Below, piece by piece: positions 4,471 to 6,365 of a stretch of DNA of 6,365 nt. The stretch lies in assembly GCA_002491165.1 (NCBI GenBank), contig DKVK01000007.1, forward strand, positions 1 to 6,365, given 5' to 3'. The stretch comes from Porphyromonadaceae bacterium UBA7180 (GTDB lineage: Bacteria > Bacteroidota > Bacteroidia > Bacteroidales > Muribaculaceae). Numbering within the stretch: the stretch's first letter is position 1; each line of letters opens with the position of its first letter. The notes under the pieces were generated by a model. That model searched no databases. It saw only the letters and a list, made by a program, of their open reading frames with translations, and was not told the origin of the DNA. Made by a program: the position numbers and the translations under genes.

Positions 4471-5490
4471 ATGAACATAGCAATAGTAGGCGTCAGCGGC
4501 GCCGTAGGCCAGGAGTTCCTTCGCGTGCTCGACGAGCACAATTTCCCCATCGACACCCTGCGCCTTTTCGGCTCGAAACGCAGCGCCGGCACGACATACA
4601 CCTTCCGCGGCAAGGAATACACCGTGGAGGAACTCACCCACGACTCCGACTTTTCCGACGTGAAGATAGCCTTCGTCTCGGCCGGCGGCTCCACGTCGCT
4701 CGAATATGCCGGGACCATCACGCGACACGGCACCCTGATGATCGACAACTCGTCGGCCTTCCGCATGGATCCGCTCGTACCGCTCGTGGTGCCGGAGGTC
4801 AACGGCGAAGATGCCCTCTTCCGCCCCAAGCGAATCATCGGCAACCCCAACTGCACCACCATCCAGATGGTGGTGGCGCTCGCCCCGCTCAACGCCCTCT
4901 CCCCCATCCGCCGTGTGCACGTGGCCACATACCAGGCCGCTTCCGGCGCCGGCGCATCGGCAATGCAGGAACTCGTGGAGCAGCATGCAGCCATCGCCGG
5001 AGGACGCGAACCCAAGGTCGAGAAATTCGTGGCACAGCTGGCTTTCAACCTCATTCCGCAGGTCGACTCCTTCACCGACAACGGCTATACCAAGGAGGAG
5101 ATGAAAATGTACAACGAAACGCGCAAGATACTGCATTCCACCGCGATAGAGGTGTCCGCAACCTGCGTGCGCGTGCCGGTTCTGCGCGCCCACAGCGAGG
5201 CTATCTGGATTGAAACCGCACGTCCCATCAGTGTGGACGAAGCACGCAAAGCCCTCGAAAACGCTCCCGGAATCGTGATGGTAGACAATCCCGCCGAGGG
5301 CAAATATCCCATGCCGCTCCCCGTGGCCGGGACGGAACCGGTATATGTGGGCCGTCTCCGCGCCGACCTCGGCAACCCCAACGGACTCTCATTCTGGGTC
5401 GTAGGCGACCAAATAAAGAAAGGAGCCGCCCTCAACGCCGTGCAGATAGCCGAATGGCTCATAGAGAACGACCCCACAATGGCAGACTGA
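4471..5490 (+). CDS. asd: Aspartate-semialdehyde dehydrogenase
   Basis: Asd reduces aspartyl-4-phosphate to aspartate 4-semialdehyde with NADPH, the branch point to lysine/diaminopimelate, threonine and methionine. The 339-residue protein begins with the nucleotide-binding loop G-V-S-G-A-V-G (7-13). The catalytic cysteine is Cys128 in G-N-P-N-C-T-T. Gln155 lies in T-Y-Q-A-A-S-G-A-G, and Arg234 and His241 in R-V-P-V-L-R-A-H align with the known substrate-binding Arg and catalytic His (Arg267 and His274 in E. coli). The Q-A-A-S-G-A-G form and the compact length fit the Gram-positive-like/Bacteroidota subgroup of the enzyme. It lies downstream of fabD, probably in the same transcript, and ends at a strong terminator. 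No truncation or missing residue is seen. Confidence 0.97.
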   Translation: MNIAIVGVSGAVGQEFLRVLDEHNFPIDTLRLFGSKRSAGTTYTFRGKEYTVEELTHDSDFSDVKIAFVSAGGSTSLEYAGTITRHGTLMIDNSSAFRMDPLVPLVVPEVNGEDALFRPKRIIGNPNCTTIQMVVALAPLNALSPIRRVHVATYQAASGAGASAMQELVEQHAAIAGGREPKVEKFVAQLAFNLIPQVDSFTDNGYTKEEMKMYNETRKILHSTAIEVSATCVRVPVLRAHSEAIWIETARPISVDEARKALENAPGIVMVDNPAEGKYPMPLPVAGTEPVYVGRLRADLGNPNGLSFWVVGDQIKKGAALNAVQIAEWLIENDPTMAD

Positions 5491-5510
5491 CATTCATAGC
5501 GAAACATAAC

Positions 5511-5553
5511 AAACGGCCGCTTCCGGGTTCTCGCTCGCGAAGCGGCTGTTTTT
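5511..5553 (+). terminator. Intrinsic terminator after asd
   Basis: AAACGGCCGCTTC (5511-5523) pairs with GAAGCGGCTGTTT (5539-5551) through 13 bp with one G-U pair, around a 15-base loop. TTTTT spans 5549-5553. It begins 20 bases after the asd stop and separates asd from the acetyltransferase gene. AAA on the left arm means the reverse strand also has a short T-run. Confidence 0.9.
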
Positions 5554-5588
5554 CCGAACATTACAAACCTCAACAACGCTTTACTTTT

Positions 5589-6131
5589 ATGGAATACATA
5601 ACACTGAGAGAGGAGAATTTTCCCGATTTTCTGAGGCTGTACGCCGACGCTTTCCCGCCGGAGGAGCGCCGTCCCTATGCCGACGCCAGCGAGTTCGGCG
5701 AGTTTGTGCGCAGCAAACACCCTAAGTTCAATGTCCTCGCCGCCATGGAGGACGGGAAATTCGTCGGATTCATGTCATACTGGAACTTTGACGGCTACAC
5801 ATACATAGAGCATTTCGCAGTGTCGCCGGAACTGCGCGGCCGCAACATCGGGCGAGCCATGATGGAGTACGTCTTCAAGGCGGTCAACAATAACGTACTG
5901 ATAGAAGTAGAGTTGCCGGAAACGGAAATGGCACGCCGCCGCATCGGCTTTTACAAGCGGCTCGGCTTCTGCCCGCATCACGACATCGAATACATACAGC
6001 CGCCCTACTCCGACGGGCTTTCGCCGCTGCCGCTGATGCTGATGACGCACGGCAACGTGGACATGAGCGACTGGCAACGCACCGTTGCGCCTATGCTCCG
6101 CGAAGTCTACCGCTACGACAACGGTTGCTGA
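5589..6131 (+). CDS. GNAT family N-acetyltransferase
   Basis: This 180-residue protein has the GCN5-related acetyltransferase fold pattern. A central strand (I-E-H-F-A-V-S-P at 73-80) leads into the acetyl-CoA pyrophosphate loop E-L-R-G-R-N-I-G-R-A (81-90). This differs from the usual R-G-x-G-x-G by having Asn86 at the middle glycine. The later I-G-F-Y-K-R-L-G-F (119-127) is the common GNAT segment near the end of the domain. The N-terminal part (L-Y-A-D-A-F-P-P-E-E-R-R-P-Y at 17-30) is typical of a Bacteroidota GNAT group of unknown substrate. The start at 5589 follows the asd terminator. An in-frame ATG at 5454 would overlap asd and read through the terminator, so it is rejected. No clear promoter lies in the 35 bases between the terminator and the start, so it may be expressed by read-through. 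The substrate is unknown. Confidence 0.88.
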   Translation: MEYITLREENFPDFLRLYADAFPPEERRPYADASEFGEFVRSKHPKFNVLAAMEDGKFVGFMSYWNFDGYTYIEHFAVSPELRGRNIGRAMMEYVFKAVNNNVLIEVELPETEMARRRIGFYKRLGFCPHHDIEYIQPPYSDGLSPLPLMLMTHGNVDMSDWQRTVAPMLREVYRYDNGC

Positions 6132-6342
6132 CGCCGCCTCCGCAACGCATCACCTCCATTTCCGCAGCATCGACCCTTATCTTTCAACGCAACTAATTTA
6201 TTTTCAGCACTATTCACCTATATAACACAGAAAATTCCGGCATAAAAGAAAGCAATGTGATAAAAAGATAGCGAAAAAATTTGGCCATTAAAGAAAAAGT
6301 TTGTAATTTTGCACCGGAATAAGGCGGAAGCGCCGATTCATT
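6132..6342. other. Non-coding stretch between the acetyltransferase gene and the tRNA
   Basis: No ORF and no convincing intrinsic terminator for the acetyltransferase gene is visible here. The AT content rises after 6180. The only clear content is the tRNA promoter at 6280-6311 and a short leader hairpin, GGCG-GAAG-CGCC (6323-6334), just before the tRNA 5' end. Confidence 0.6.
6280..6311 (+). promoter_or_regulatory. Promoter for the tRNA gene
   Basis: TTTG (6280-6283), a 20-base spacer and TAATTTTG (6304-6311) match the Bacteroidota promoter consensus at every defined position. The start should be near 6318, leaving a 5' leader of about 25 bases to be removed by RNase P. A small 4-bp hairpin (6323-6334) lies in that leader. 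Confidence 0.85.
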
Positions 6343-6365
6343 GCCGCAATAGCTCAGTTGGTAGA
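6343..6365 (+). tRNA. 5' end of a tRNA gene, cut by the window edge
   Basis: GCCGCAA (6343-6349) fits a 7-base acceptor strand. It is followed by T8-A9, the D-stem GCTC and the D-loop AGTTGGTA, which together are the conserved first third of a tRNA. The anticodon is outside the window. The GCCGC start is compatible with a threonine tRNA, but identity cannot be decided from these 23 bases. Confidence 0.88.

Noticed and set aside
4324..5193. Long minus-strand open frames across fabD and asd (up to 289 codons).
   Set aside because: They lie opposite two well-conserved enzymes, are His/Gly/Val-rich as expected for antisense of GC-rich genes, and show no family motif.
5454..5588. Upstream ATG for the acetyltransferase adding 45 residues.
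   Set aside because: It overlaps the end of asd and runs through the asd terminator; the GNAT-like sequence begins only at 5589.

Overview
The window reads as chromosomal DNA from a member of the Bacteroidales. The evidence is three good matches to the Bacteroidota promoter (TTTG or a near match, 19-20 bases, then TAnnTTTG), mostly A-rich translation starts with little Shine-Dalgarno signal, a Bacteroidales-style C-terminal tail on the first protein, and house-keeping proteins of Bacteroidota type. The fairly GC-rich codon use would suit a Muribaculaceae-like gut lineage, but that placement is inference.

Layout, left to right. (1) The 3' end of a secreted or surface protein gene runs off the left edge and ends at a strong intrinsic terminator (282-329). 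(2) A promoter whose -33 box lies partly inside that terminator's T-tract starts a translation cluster: rplY (ribosomal protein L25/CTC), then a second strong hairpin terminator, then pth (peptidyl-tRNA hydrolase) and hslR (Hsp15-like S4 protein) 7 bases apart. (3) Two adjacent hairpins end this cluster and face a convergent minus-strand gene. That gene encodes an exported, lysine-rich Spy/CpxP-like (LTxxQ) protein carrying eight tandem cysteine pentapeptides; it is the least ordinary item here. (4) A 398-base divergent region holds the promoter and leader of fabD (malonyl-CoA:ACP transacylase), followed 23 bases later by asd (aspartate-semialdehyde dehydrogenase), which ends at a third strong terminator. 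(5) A GNAT acetyltransferase gene follows, then about 210 non-coding bases with a near-perfect promoter for a tRNA gene that is cut by the right edge.

How the genes fit together: rplY, pth and hslR all act on the ribosome or on stalled peptidyl-tRNA. L25 is known to bind 5S rRNA, Pth recycles peptidyl-tRNA that has dropped off, and Hsp15 acts on 50S subunits that still carry nascent-chain-tRNA. fabD and asd supply fatty-acid initiation and elongation units and the aspartate-family amino acids plus diaminopimelate, so both feed envelope building. I see no mobile element, CRISPR array or defence system. The window is mostly core genome, with one unusual periplasmic protein and several notable transcription signals.
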